Below, piece by piece: positions 26,474-35,966 of a DNA stretch of 64,000 nucleotides. The first letter of the stretch is position 1. Each line of letters begins with the position of its first letter. Both the position numbers and the translations under genes were made by a program. The notes beneath the pieces were generated by a model. The model searched no databases, was not told where the DNA came from, and worked only from the letters and a program-made list of their open reading frames with translations. This DNA comes from Vibrio sp. FE10 (GTDB lineage: Bacteria > Pseudomonadota > Gammaproteobacteria > Enterobacterales > Vibrionaceae): NCBI RefSeq assembly GCF_030297155.1, contig NZ_AP028068.1, positions 186,001-250,000 of the forward strand, written 5' to 3'.

Positions 26474-28465
26474 GTGAGTTCGGTTGGCATCGTTCGCCCA
26501 AAATATCCGTTTGCCGAGTTTAATATGATGACAAGTTATCAACCTTTCGAGTATCTCCAGTGTCCTATTTGGATATATGACATTGATAACAAGAGAATAA
26601 CTTGGGCAAACAGCAGCGCCCTGCCTCTCTGGGAATCTGAATCTCTGTTTGAGCTGACATCGCGTGACTTTAGTGTAGAAATGTCAAAGGCGATAGAAGC
26701 CACACTTGAAGAGTACCAAAGGCAATTTCAGCGAAACCAAAGCATCAAAACATGGTGGAACTTCACGCCCAAGTACATTGCTAAGCGGGCACTGTGTTTG
26801 TTTTCTGGGATCCCATTGCCAGACGGCCGAACTGGAATGCTGGTGCAAGTCATCGCAGAAGAAGGTAGCCTAAAGCACGACCTCGCTTGTTCTGATGGCT
26901 CTAACCTATCCCTTCTGTTTGATAGATCGGGAGCGGTAGTGAGTGCTAACTCTGCATTTTCCCAAAACTATGGTTCGCCGTTTACCACCCTTTCCGATTT
27001 CGTTTCAAGTGAAGAAATAGCCGCCCAATGGTTGTTTTCAGCACGTAAAGGCCAAGAGATTTTAGAAGAAGTCAGCTGCCATATTGGTGATAAAGCCCAC
27101 CACTTTGATGTGCAGGGAAAATGGCTATTTGATAAGAGTGAGCTGCTGTTAAACCTGACTTGCACAACCAAACAGAAAGAGAAGCTGATAAAGGCCAGAT
27201 ACAACGCGGAACACGACTGCCTAACTGAGCTTTACAATCGCCGTGGCATCACCAACCTTCTGGAAACCAGCATCGCCTATCGCTCACCTTTTGAATTGAT
27301 GTTCGTTGACCTTGATGGCTTCAAACTGGTGAATGACACCTATGGCCACAGTGTCGGTGACCAACTGCTCAAACAAGTGGGTGAACGCCTGAAACAGCTC
27401 GTTGATGAAACCTGTATGATCGGCCGATTTGGTGGCGACGAATTCATTGTGATTGCCCACACCTGCCGAAACCACAACATCCCGCTGCTATGCTCGCGTA
27501 TTATTGATGCACTGAATAGAAGCTTCCATATCCGTGGCATTGGCACACTTTCTGTTGGATGTAGCATTGGTACGGCGCATTTCCCTGATAACGCAGTGGA
27601 CCAAGAGTCATTACTTAAGCAAGCAGGTATGGCAATGCACATTGCTAAAGCCAATGGTCGAAACCGCTTCCAGACTTTCACGCCGAACTTAGCGCAGATC
27701 CTTCATAGGAAAGTAGAAATCCGCCATCGATTGACTCAAGCCTTGGAAAACGACGACCTTAATCTGCATTATCAGCCGATCATGAACATCAACCACGGTA
27801 AGGTGAAAGGGTTTGAAGCACTGCTGCGTTGGTCAGACAAAGAGCTCGGTAATATTGGCCCTGATGAATTCATCACTCTGGCGGAAGAAACCGGCCAGAT
27901 CGTCCCGCTAGGAAAGTGGGTGCTCAATTCTGCCCTTAAGCAGCTATCGATATGGCATCGAGAGTTTGATAGTGAACTGATGATGAGCATTAATATCTCG
28001 AGTATTCAGATGCACGCGACCTTTGCTGAACAACTGTCGGCCATGCTTAACTTCTACAATATCCACCCTCAAAGCATCGCCCTTGAAATCACCGAATCCT
28101 CAATGATTTTCAAACACGGTGAAGTTAGGCAGGCACTGAACGATATATCCAAACTGGGTGTTGAGCTTCACCTTGACGATTTCGGCACTGGTTATTCCTC
28201 TCTATCCATGTTGCACGACCTACCAATTAGCACGGTTAAACTCGATAAAAGCTTTGTCCACGGTTCGCACAAAGGAAGTAAAGCGATTGTCCAGGCGACC
28301 CATGCTATCTGTGACAAATTGGGGTTAAAGGTAGTGGCTGAAGGCGTCGAGACCGAAACCCAAAAAGACTTCTTAATCGACTGTGGATACCAGTATCTTC
28401 AAGGATTTTTGTTCAGTAAGCCGATTCCCTCAAATGAAGTCGAGATTCAATTTTTGTCCGCTTGA
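26474..28465 (+). CDS. PAS-like / GGDEF / EAL dual-domain c-di-GMP enzyme
   Basis: A 663-aa cytoplasmic protein from a GTG at 26474; ATG codons 51-54 bases further in are alternatives, and none has a strong ribosome site. The N-terminal 230 residues look like two PAS-type folds. The GGDEF motif is intact (about 320-324) but there is no RxxD inhibitory site. The EAL domain has EALLRW (448-450 = EAL) and DDFGTGYSS (about 567), with KLDKSF and AEGVET downstream. Both synthesis and hydrolysis of c-di-GMP are therefore possible, as in many such fusions. Confidence 0.88.
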   Translation: MSSVGIVRPKYPFAEFNMMTSYQPFEYLQCPIWIYDIDNKRITWANSSALPLWESESLFELTSRDFSVEMSKAIEATLEEYQRQFQRNQSIKTWWNFTPKYIAKRALCLFSGIPLPDGRTGMLVQVIAEEGSLKHDLACSDGSNLSLLFDRSGAVVSANSAFSQNYGSPFTTLSDFVSSEEIAAQWLFSARKGQEILEEVSCHIGDKAHHFDVQGKWLFDKSELLLNLTCTTKQKEKLIKARYNAEHDCLTELYNRRGITNLLETSIAYRSPFELMFVDLDGFKLVNDTYGHSVGDQLLKQVGERLKQLVDETCMIGRFGGDEFIVIAHTCRNHNIPLLCSRIIDALNRSFHIRGIGTLSVGCSIGTAHFPDNAVDQESLLKQAGMAMHIAKANGRNRFQTFTPNLAQILHRKVEIRHRLTQALENDDLNLHYQPIMNINHGKVKGFEALLRWSDKELGNIGPDEFITLAEETGQIVPLGKWVLNSALKQLSIWHREFDSELMMSINISSIQMHATFAEQLSAMLNFYNIHPQSIALEITESSMIFKHGEVRQALNDISKLGVELHLDDFGTGYSSLSMLHDLPISTVKLDKSFVHGSHKGSKAIVQATHAICDKLGLKVVAEGVETETQKDFLIDCGYQYLQGFLFSKPIPSNEVEIQFLSA

Positions 28466-28729
28466 TCAATCGGCAACTAAAGATTTATTTATCAATAAGT
28501 TAGGATGTCGATTATTTAGTAAGCAAGGTAGCGGTTTCTTTGTTAACGCTTACGTAGGCTTACATTGCACCAATCAAGAGAAAGCCAATCTTAACCCATT
28601 GTTTATTAACAACTTAAACATAAATAACAGTTCATATAGAGGTATGCGCTTATACCTACTCATTGTAATGACTTTGGCATTTCGATTACTCTCCAAAAGT
28701 ACCGTACTCAGATTCAATAATTGGTAAAT

Positions 28730-29209
28730 ATGAGCAGACAAAACGGCTTCACTCTCTTAGAACTTATCGTCGCTTTATTAATCTTAGCGGTGGTTTCTGC
28801 CGCGGCCATGGTCAAGTTTTTAGACATCCAAGGAAGTGCTCGAGCGAGTAAAATACACGACGTGGCCGGCAACCTACGCACAGGCATCGATATGATCTAC
28901 GCTAAATCTGCAATCGGTGGTGTCGAAGGGCAATGTAACTACGTTGAGAAAACCGAGGTTGAAACCTATTACGTTTGTCATGGTTACCCAATCGCTTATG
29001 TCGATTCCTTAAGGCGCTTACTTAACATTGATGAAACTGAACTTCACGTCATCAACAAGGAAGTCATACCTGACAGCAATGCAGAGCGAGTCGCCGCTAT
29101 CTCTTTTGACACTGACAACTACACCTATTTACCTGAAGGTGATTTTTGTCAGGTGCTGTATCAGCCAGAAAAAGAACCACAAATCGTCGTCCTTGATGGC
29201 GCATGTTAA
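28730..29209 (+). CDS. type IV pilin-like protein with prepilin leader
   Basis: 159 aa from ATG 28730; a TTG 9 bases earlier is less likely. The N-terminus MSRQNG/FTLLELIVALLIL is a textbook prepilin leader: short basic leader, Gly before the cleavage point, then a hydrophobic helix with Glu at mature position 5. The C-terminal half has two to four Cys able to form a pilin disulfide loop (QCNYVE...YVCHG, and the final Cys). It is a single gene without assembly genes nearby, so it would rely on MSHA or another type IV/type II machinery elsewhere. Minor pilin or pseudopilin. Confidence 0.82.
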   Translation: MSRQNGFTLLELIVALLILAVVSAAAMVKFLDIQGSARASKIHDVAGNLRTGIDMIYAKSAIGGVEGQCNYVEKTEVETYYVCHGYPIAYVDSLRRLLNIDETELHVINKEVIPDSNAERVAAISFDTDNYTYLPEGDFCQVLYQPEKEPQIVVLDGAC

Positions 29210-29387
29210 TCGACATTCACCGCTTGCCACCTACACATAAAACCGTACTTTCGTCTTCAGGTTCGAGTTAGTTTTATTCACTTTATGTCAGTTCTTGTTT
29301 AGCTCATTCTTGATTGTGTCGCGACTCATATTTGAGCCTCGTTATTTCGTACACTTTTTCCATCCTTACAAAATGAGAAAGAGAATC

Positions 29388-29918
29388 ATGAACAAGAACA
29401 CCTTCGTTTTACCAGCTATCGTCATTTCAACGGTATGTATGTCATTGTCTGCATTTGCAAATAGCCGTGACAACTCTATCGAAGCTGGTGTGACTTTCAT
29501 CGGAAATCAAGAACTGGCAAGCTTCGGCTACAGTAAAGAGTTATCGAACAACATCGTTGTCGGTGGCGGTTTCTCATTAGGTACGGAAGCAGTAGATTTA
29601 AATGAGCCAAACTCACAAGATGCATGGGGCTTATACTCCAACATCGGCTATAAGTTTGAAATCGCCGAGTTCGATATCATCCCCAAGATCGGTATTAACT
29701 ATTTGAATGCAGATGTGGAGTTTGACAATGCTTCATCTAACGACCTCAATATCGATAACGTCTATGGGTCAATAGGTACAACCGTAAACTGGCGCATGAT
29801 AGGCCTAACGTTGGATTACGGTAAGATCAATGATTCAGCAATGGTGCCAGATGGTTCAGGTGGCACAAAACCATTTGAAGAAGATGTAGTGCGTGTTACC
29901 GCAAGCTTCAATTTCTAG
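29388..29918 (+). CDS. small outer-membrane beta-barrel protein
   Basis: 176 aa from ATG 29388, with AGAAAGAG upstream; the open frame begins earlier, but only this start gives a clean signal peptide (about 1-24, ending SAFA). The mature chain alternates polar and hydrophobic residues in about eight strands and ends in Phe (ASFNF), the signature for BAM-dependent insertion. It resembles Ail/OmpX/opacity-type barrels. The function is unknown. It follows the pilin-like gene by about 180 bases with its own terminator. Confidence 0.75.
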   Translation: MNKNTFVLPAIVISTVCMSLSAFANSRDNSIEAGVTFIGNQELASFGYSKELSNNIVVGGGFSLGTEAVDLNEPNSQDAWGLYSNIGYKFEIAEFDIIPKIGINYLNADVEFDNASSNDLNIDNVYGSIGTTVNWRMIGLTLDYGKINDSAMVPDGSGGTKPFEEDVVRVTASFNF

Positions 29919-29994
29919 CTTTAGCTTTCAATTGCTAAAACCTTAGTTTTCTATTTCTTACCAAAAGAAAGCTGTAGAAAGAGAAAGTATCGAG

Positions 29995-30030
29995 AGCTCC
30001 TATTAGTCAGCCTAATTAGGGGCTTTTTTT
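29995..30030 (+). terminator. intrinsic terminator after the beta-barrel gene
   Basis: AGCTCCTATTAG (29995-30006) pairs with CTAATTAGGGGCT (30012-30024), with one bulge and one G-U, followed by seven T. Confidence 0.75.
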
Positions 30031-30875
30031 AACCCTGTACATAAAGCGAGACCGATTCACTTAGAACTATGTTTGATTGTGCATGTAAATTAATCAAAAG
30101 CCACTTTTTCTTTCTGGTTATAACTCATTCAAAAAGAATGTTTATTGAATCAAATTGTTAATATAGTAAGATTTCACCAGTGACATGGGCATTATGCGAA
30201 CTCCACTCATATCAAATTGAAATATTCTTCAACAAAATAGAGCACAAACACTAACCAAAAGCAGCTTATTCATGGAATCAACATCACAGTTCAACCGACC
30301 TAACGCTTTGCGTTTCACCCTTCTTAGTTAAAATAAACAAACAAGATTTTAATATCATTACATTAATTGATAAACCCTATTCATAAACCCCGACAAAACC
30401 ACTACTGATATTACCATCAATTAAGAATTGCATTAAATAACGAAATATAACGCCTTAATTAAATGATATTAATATTACCTATTTCTTTGTAATTAAGTTT
30501 TATCCTGAAAAAATCTGATAAATCAGACCCATCAATAACCACCACAAATACCATGCGTAACTACATTAGCAATCACTAAAGTTATAGTTAAAACTGCTGA
30601 TATAGAGGCTTACAAATGGATAAATACCAAAACAAATGGATAAATCCCCCTTGTCTCTTGTAAAACATCGGCTTTCATTTATAAATTCAAGTTTTGGGTG
30701 AACATCTCTATAACCTTTCATTACAGCCCGAATTCTGCGATTAGTATCAACATCTTAAGAGGAAATGGTGACATTTTAGTTATGTTATTTAGAACGGACT
30801 CTTGGGTTGAATGACAATCCCAGCCATCACATATCAATCACACAAATATAATAACTATCGCTTAGGAGTTGAGCC
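30031..30875. other. 845-bp very AT-rich region without a gene
   Basis: No ORF with a ribosome site was found on either strand. A 13-bp word (CAAATGGATAAAT) occurs twice near 30613-30645. The AT content is visibly higher than in neighbouring DNA, as is the start of the following gene. This suggests acquired or H-NS-bound DNA. Confidence 0.45.
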
Positions 30876-32618
30876 ATGCACTGTTCTTTCAACATAAATA
30901 ACAATAATGAGAGCTTGCAACTAATTTATAATGAAGAAAAGATATATATCAAAAGGGACAGTAATAAAATATCAGAAGAAACCCTTAATAGTAAAGAGAG
31001 TTTTGTTCTAAAATTTTTATTAGAACATTCATCAATATCAAACCCTCAATCGGCTAGAGATGTTGAAGAGTCATTTAAATTACATTTTGATGAGGAGTTC
31101 AGCTTGTATGCATTAAAAAACATTATCGCGTCGATAAGAAAGAAATATCGTAACCTATGTAAAAAGGCCAACGTAAATAATAAAAATGAACTGATATCGA
31201 ATCTCTATAAAGTCGGTTACTTCATCGACCTTGATAAAAGTTCTACCAATCGAATTGCACCGAAGTACAACATCAACCAATTCAAACCTAGCCACAAAGA
31301 CGTGTTAAAGCTGATGTTCAACGCTTACCAAAAAGAGTTGATAAGAGCCTTGATACTTGTGTTCACTGTTTCGTCAATTATCTTATTCGTTGTCTACTTT
31401 TTCCAAATCCTTTATACGACGAAAATCGCCGATGAATACAGTCAAAACACCAAAGAAATTGCTGAAGAAGTCATGAGTTACGGCTGCAACAACGAAGGCA
31501 CAGTGCATGCGTTAAGGCACTCACTCAATTTGGATTCTGTAGTGATGACGACGCCTTTGGGTTCATGTTATGTATCCAAAACACGTTCGAAGATGGTAGA
31601 ACTCGATCAGATTGATGGCTTTTACGATAGCGCTGATTTTGCTTACTCACGATTTACCGACCTTGAGCATGACATTGACCTTACTGTGCGGATCTCCAAA
31701 GGTTCAATTGAAGCTCGGTACCGAAATTCGTTACTGCCTTTGTTAGTTGACTCTGTCTCTATCCAAAAGAACGGTTACTACATTCTAAACCTTGGGGAAA
31801 ATAGTACATCTATCTATCAAGCCCCACTCCCAAGCGGTGCGTCCATCACCTTCTACAGCAACGACATTGTCGCGTTGTGGGTTACGTTGGCAATGCTATT
31901 AGCCACTCTGCTCTATCACTCTTATATTTTAGGTTTTGTGGTCTATATACTTCGCTGGAAAAACATATCTTTTGAAGAAGAGCCCATCATCAATACAGAA
32001 GATAATAGCGTCCTGTATTACGAGCTGTTATCTAGAGTTCGGAATGTCGGTGTGTTGGACTTTATCAACACCATGAGACGCATCAACCTACTGACTTTCC
32101 ATACGATTTTACTGATTGAAACCGTCAAGAATGCTAAAGCCAATAACAGCCACGAGATTTATGGCGTGAATGTTTGCCCAAGTGCATTGGTGGGAACGAA
32201 TTTCGAGAAAATTAGACATCACTTAACCGCAATGGAAGCCAATGAGTTTGTAGTAGAGATAACCGAATACTCAAATATCGGTTATGGATGTGAAGTGATC
32301 GATAACATCAGAGACATTAAAAAGCTGGGGATTACTATCGCGCTGGATGACTTTGGAACCGGAAACAATAACATCGAAATAATCAGTATCATTTCCCCGA
32401 CGTATCTCAAACTGGACCGTTGTTTTGTCAAAGACATCGAGTCAGGGGAACATCACCAAGCCGTGCTGCTCAACATCTCTGAAATTGGCCGCTTGTCCAA
32501 CATTACAATGATTTACGAAGGCGTAGAGACTCGCAGGCAGCAATATATCTTGTGCCAACTAGGCTACAACCTGCATCAAGGTTACTTGTACAGCCGACCC
32601 AGTAACTCAGAGGAATAA
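30876..32618 (+). CDS. membrane protein fusing ToxR-like winged helix to an EAL domain
   Basis: 580 aa with an unusual order. A cytoplasmic OmpR/ToxR-type winged helix (about 40-118, ending in the LYKVGYFI hairpin) is followed by TM1 (156-178), a periplasmic domain (about 180-328) with Cys204 and Cys231, TM2 (331-357) and a cytoplasmic EAL domain (about 378-575). The EAL motif reads ELL, a common variant. The other catalytic positions look kept: Asn in VNVCPS, Glu in VVEITEY, DDFGTG (491-496), KLDR and YEGVET. It may couple periplasmic sensing, DNA binding and c-di-GMP breakdown or binding. The 5' half is AT-rich, hinting at transfer. It is preceded by an AGGAG ribosome site. Confidence 0.85.
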   Translation: MHCSFNINNNNESLQLIYNEEKIYIKRDSNKISEETLNSKESFVLKFLLEHSSISNPQSARDVEESFKLHFDEEFSLYALKNIIASIRKKYRNLCKKANVNNKNELISNLYKVGYFIDLDKSSTNRIAPKYNINQFKPSHKDVLKLMFNAYQKELIRALILVFTVSSIILFVVYFFQILYTTKIADEYSQNTKEIAEEVMSYGCNNEGTVHALRHSLNLDSVVMTTPLGSCYVSKTRSKMVELDQIDGFYDSADFAYSRFTDLEHDIDLTVRISKGSIEARYRNSLLPLLVDSVSIQKNGYYILNLGENSTSIYQAPLPSGASITFYSNDIVALWVTLAMLLATLLYHSYILGFVVYILRWKNISFEEEPIINTEDNSVLYYELLSRVRNVGVLDFINTMRRINLLTFHTILLIETVKNAKANNSHEIYGVNVCPSALVGTNFEKIRHHLTAMEANEFVVEITEYSNIGYGCEVIDNIRDIKKLGITIALDDFGTGNNNIEIISIISPTYLKLDRCFVKDIESGEHHQAVLLNISEIGRLSNITMIYEGVETRRQQYILCQLGYNLHQGYLYSRPSNSEE

Positions 32619-32809
32619 AAGCCTCTCACCTTATTTGAAATATAGATAAGCAATGGTTTCCTATTCAAATAGCTACCTTTAATACAACTGCTGAAAGCTG
32701 ACAGGGAAGTCGGCTTAAAGCCCCCCTTCCTGCTAAACATTTTTCATTTAGGCATAAAAACATTCTATCTATTTCTATAAAACCCTTGCCAATTCGAATA
32801 AAAAGGTTA

Positions 32810-32831
32810 GTGTTATACACATGTATATCAC
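32810..32831. promoter_or_regulatory. imperfect palindrome, probable GntR operator
   Basis: 22 bases starting GTGTTATACACATGTATA and ending TCAC are an imperfect inverted repeat (18 of 22 positions match). They overlap a likely -10 (TTATAC) just before the GntR gene. Autoregulation of such GntR-ABC cassettes is common. Confidence 0.5.
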
Positions 32832-32846
32832 CATGCAGTTTTGATT

Positions 32847-33218
32847 ATGACCGAATGGAAAGACGACCAACCGATCTTCAGGCAGCTTGCTGCGAAGATC
32901 AGTGACCAAATTCTTCAAGGTGTTTGGTTAGAGCAACAAGCATTGCCCTCTGTGCGTGCTGTCGCTGCCGATCTCAAGATCAACCACCTGACTGTCATGA
33001 AAAGCTATCAGTTACTGGTTGATGAAGGCCTAGTAGAGAAAAAACGCGGCCAAGGCATGTATGTCGCGGAAGGTGCACTTCAAAAATTAAAAGAGTCGGC
33101 ACACCAAACTTTCATTAATACACAGATCCCAGCCATCGCTGAGACGCTAGGCATCATTGATATGAGTGTCGAAGAACTCGTGAAACAGCTAGAACAACAT
33201 ATAAAGGACAAGTCATGA
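32847..33218 (+). CDS. GntR-family (YtrA-type) transcriptional regulator
   Basis: About 123 aa from ATG 32847. The N-terminal winged helix of the GntR family (PIFRQLAAKISDQIL...LPSVRAVAADLKINHLTVMKSYQLL) is followed by only about 50 residues of helical dimerisation tail, the YtrA subfamily layout. These usually repress the ABC exporter genes they precede. The stop overlaps the ATPase start by 4 bases. Confidence 0.88.
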   Translation: MTEWKDDQPIFRQLAAKISDQILQGVWLEQQALPSVRAVAADLKINHLTVMKSYQLLVDEGLVEKKRGQGMYVAEGALQKLKESAHQTFINTQIPAIAETLGIIDMSVEELVKQLEQHIKDKS

Positions 33219-34069
33219 GTACTTTACTTTCAGTGAAAAACGTAACCAAAACCTATTCAAACCAAGTGGGTGTTGAGAACATCAGCTTTGAGTTAAAGCC
33301 GGGCCAAGTGCTTGGGCTGCTTGGCCACAATGGCGCGGGTAAATCGACACTGATAAAATCACTGCTTGGTGGACACAACTATCAAGGTGAGATTGAGGTG
33401 AATGGTTACCACCCTATCCACCAGCACGCAGAGCTCATGCAGCACTTATCGTACATTTCAGATGTGAACGTGTTACCTGAGTGGATGACGGTTAAACAAC
33501 TGCTTCGCTATACCCAAGGCGTGCACCCAAGCTTCAATAAGCAAAAAGCCGAACAAACGTTAAGCAGCACTAACATCAAACTCTCTTCAACGATCAAGCA
33601 ACTTTCTAAAGGGATGAAAGTACAACTTCATCTTGCGATCATCATCGCTACCGACACTCAAGTGTTGATCTTAGATGAGCCAACGCTAGGCCTAGATCTA
33701 CTCTACCGCGATACTTTTTATCGCCATCTTCTAGAGTGGTTCCATGACGGCGAACGCGCGATGATCATCGCTAGCCATGAGGTTTCAGAGATTGAACATC
33801 TATTGACGGACGTGTTGATTCTGAAACAAGGTCACTGTGTGTTGCAAAAGAGCATGGAAGACATCGAGAGCGACTATTTCATTATCGAAGTCGCAAACAA
33901 CCACTCGAGCGAGATTCAGAAGCTCAACCCACTGACCTCACAGCCTGGGCTAGGAACCACTAAATGGTTACTGGAAGGCCAATATAGAACGCAAGTTGAA
34001 TCATTGGGTAACATCTACAACGTGGGTCTCGCAGACCTATTCCTTGCAACACAGACGGAGAAGGCATAA
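33215..34069 (+). CDS. ABC transporter ATP-binding protein
   Basis: A 284-aa ABC ATPase. Walker A GHNGAGKS (37-44), a signature variant LSKGM (130-134), Walker B LILDEP (151-156) and the switch His in IASHEVSE are present. About 70 C-terminal residues follow the core. It pairs with the membrane protein that starts at its stop codon. The signature LSKGM is typical of drug/bacteriocin-type exporters of the YtrB/BcrA group. Confidence 0.9.
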   Translation: MSTLLSVKNVTKTYSNQVGVENISFELKPGQVLGLLGHNGAGKSTLIKSLLGGHNYQGEIEVNGYHPIHQHAELMQHLSYISDVNVLPEWMTVKQLLRYTQGVHPSFNKQKAEQTLSSTNIKLSSTIKQLSKGMKVQLHLAIIIATDTQVLILDEPTLGLDLLYRDTFYRHLLEWFHDGERAMIIASHEVSEIEHLLTDVLILKQGHCVLQKSMEDIESDYFIIEVANNHSSEIQKLNPLTSQPGLGTTKWLLEGQYRTQVESLGNIYNVGLADLFLATQTEKA

Positions 34070-34926
34070 TGCATCCAAGTTTTTACATGCTAGAAAAAGA
34101 ACTTATCGAGCACAAAATTAACACTCGATTGCCTCTGTTTGTCGGGTTGTGTGGTTTCTTGCTCTTCGTTAGCTTGTTCTTTAGCGGTCAGGCGCAACAC
34201 GACTTTTTCTTCCAAATGGAAGTCAACGGCGACGTGAGTGACATCCACAGAGAGTTCGCACAAGATCTAAACTCAGTGATCTACTTTGGCGCAGGCTTGA
34301 TTTCACTGCTGCTTTCGACGCTTTATATCCCTAAAACGCTGCGTAAAGAGCGCCAAGAAGGCAGCTCAATGTTTTGGAGAAGTATGCCAGTATCGAATGC
34401 CATGACTCACGGTGTGAAGCTAGGTTTCGGTTTAGTGGTTATCCCCGCTATCTGCGCACTGTTGGTTCTATTCGCTGATTCTCTGTTTTGGATTCTGAAC
34501 ATTTCAAGCGAACAACAATTAGCACTGATAGTAGAACAACAATCGCTATTTTATGTGCTAACCAATTGGGTGGTTTTCTTTGGTCGAATGCTGCTGGTTG
34601 CATTAGTTCTATTGCCATTAGCAACGGTTACTCTGGCGATTTCGCAACTGGTTAACTCTCCGCTGCTTGTAATTTTCATCTCAAGCTTTGCGATTAAGTG
34701 GCTAGCTATCGCGCTATTCGGATTCTATGGCATCAATGACTTCTTTTCTGTCATTGCCTCGTTACCGATGAAAGTGCTAACGACAAGCAATCCATTCAGT
34801 GCGCTTTCAGAAGTATCTATTCTGTCGCTAAGTATTTACGTACTGCTCGGTATTGGTGGTTACTTGCTGAGCCTTAAGTTGAACCGAACTGATGATGTGA
34901 GCTTGAAGACGCTGTTCCAACGCTAG
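34069..34926 (+). CDS. ABC-2 type membrane permease
   Basis: A 285-aa protein with about six membrane helices and a periplasmic loop after TM1, the ABC-2 layout. It forms the membrane part of the exporter with the preceding ATPase; the start overlaps that gene's stop. In YtrA-type cassettes these pumps respond to cell-wall-active compounds, but the substrate here is unknown. Confidence 0.85.
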   Translation: MHPSFYMLEKELIEHKINTRLPLFVGLCGFLLFVSLFFSGQAQHDFFFQMEVNGDVSDIHREFAQDLNSVIYFGAGLISLLLSTLYIPKTLRKERQEGSSMFWRSMPVSNAMTHGVKLGFGLVVIPAICALLVLFADSLFWILNISSEQQLALIVEQQSLFYVLTNWVVFFGRMLLVALVLLPLATVTLAISQLVNSPLLVIFISSFAIKWLAIALFGFYGINDFFSVIASLPMKVLTTSNPFSALSEVSILSLSIYVLLGIGGYLLSLKLNRTDDVSLKTLFQR

Positions 34927-34948
34927 AGTCACTTGTTCTGATTCTGAG

Positions 34949-34971
34949 CCCTGAGCCCTGAGCCCTGAGCG
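34949..34971. repeat. tandem GAGCCCT repeats
   Basis: Three or more 7-bp units (GAGCCCT) directly downstream of the permease gene; the same type of element as the GAACTTA array at 23735. Confidence 0.75.
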
Positions 34972-35373
34972 GCTAACCTCATCAGATATCAAAATCTAAA
35001 TCAAAGCTTCTGAGAAATCGGGAGCTTTTTTATTGGCTGCTATTTATTGTTAGGCACTTTAAACCCTAACAACGGTTTTGGTGATAGAGGCAAAGGTACG
35101 GATTGGTGAAAAGGTACGGATTGGTTTTGGTGCTGAGTGAGGCAAAGATAAACTAGGAGGTATTAATGAGCTGACATTGAATTGCATTATTGTTAATGCC
35201 TGCCAGCTCTTTGGGGGATGATTTCTTTAGTCGCCGACCAGATGAAGGTCCTTGAGAGTGCTATTGAAATCGGTTTGTTGCGTTTACAGATCTTGTAACC
35301 TGTTCTGTTGCTAAGCTTTTAATTCATCATTTTAACTTCAAGCTCTTTCGCTTTTCAGTTATCGATATCAAGC
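34972..35373. other. gene-free stretch with weak terminator and direct repeats
   Basis: A weak hairpin (AAGCTTC with GGGAGCTT, then six T) near 35003-35032 could end the ABC operon. AAAGGTACGGATTGGT occurs twice (about 35092-35107 and 35110-35125). No other gene is seen. Confidence 0.45.
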
Positions 35374-35457
35374 TTATTTCTTTGAAGCTTCTTTCGCTGT
35401 GTCTTTCCAGTATTGGATGCGAACGCGATGAAGCTGTGCTCTTCTCATTTTTTTCAT
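35374..35457 (-). CDS. possible 27-aa basic small protein
   Basis: A short minus-strand frame (MKKMRRAQLHRVRIQYWKDT..., ending in KK) with AAGGA 10-11 bases before the ATG. It is strongly basic and amphipathic, unlike random sequence, but too short to judge. There is no recognised family. It lies in a 1-kb stretch otherwise empty of genes. Confidence 0.3.
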   Translation of the reverse strand: MKKMRRAQLHRVRIQYWKDTAKEASKK

Positions 35458-35954
35458 AAGGGATATTTCCTTTTCTTTAACTGCTCTTCATGAGCTATTT
35501 TTATTGCCAACTATTCGAATCTAACGGTGTTTGACGGCCAGATCAATGATACAAATCACAAAATATATAGAGTTTTGAGTACCATTTACATCAAAGTATG
35601 ACCTAGTTATCAACTATGGCTCAATTCAATCTCTTAAGCCGTTGTTCGAAATTTAGATTAGTTATCTCAGATGACAAATTCATTTCAGTATCAATACAGT
35701 TCAGTGATACGTATTTAATAGACCGGACTAACACGGATTTAGTTCCCAATAACTTACCTTTCCTGCCCCTACCACTCACTGTCTCTTCTCTTCTACAAAT
35801 TCCTTCTCCATAATTAAAGTTACGGCGTAACCAACATTCTTATTGAGCTGGCTATTTTTTATTCACATAGGCCTATACGACACAAACTCAAAATGGGATT
35901 ATGTTTGTAACGGAAGAGCTTTTAATAGAAAAAGACAGTAATGGATAAAATTAA
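35458..35954. other. gene-free stretch
   Basis: Nothing convincing. A 65-codon plus-strand frame at 35616 has no ribosome site and unusual composition. Confidence 0.4.
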
Positions 35955-35966
35955 ATGGACGTGATT

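Noticed and set aside
28383..28727. 114-codon frame overlapping the end of the GGDEF-EAL gene
   Set aside because: It overlaps the true gene in another frame and continues into low-complexity intergenic sequence.
35616..35813. 65-codon plus-strand frame
   Set aside because: No ribosome site; amino-acid content not protein-like.
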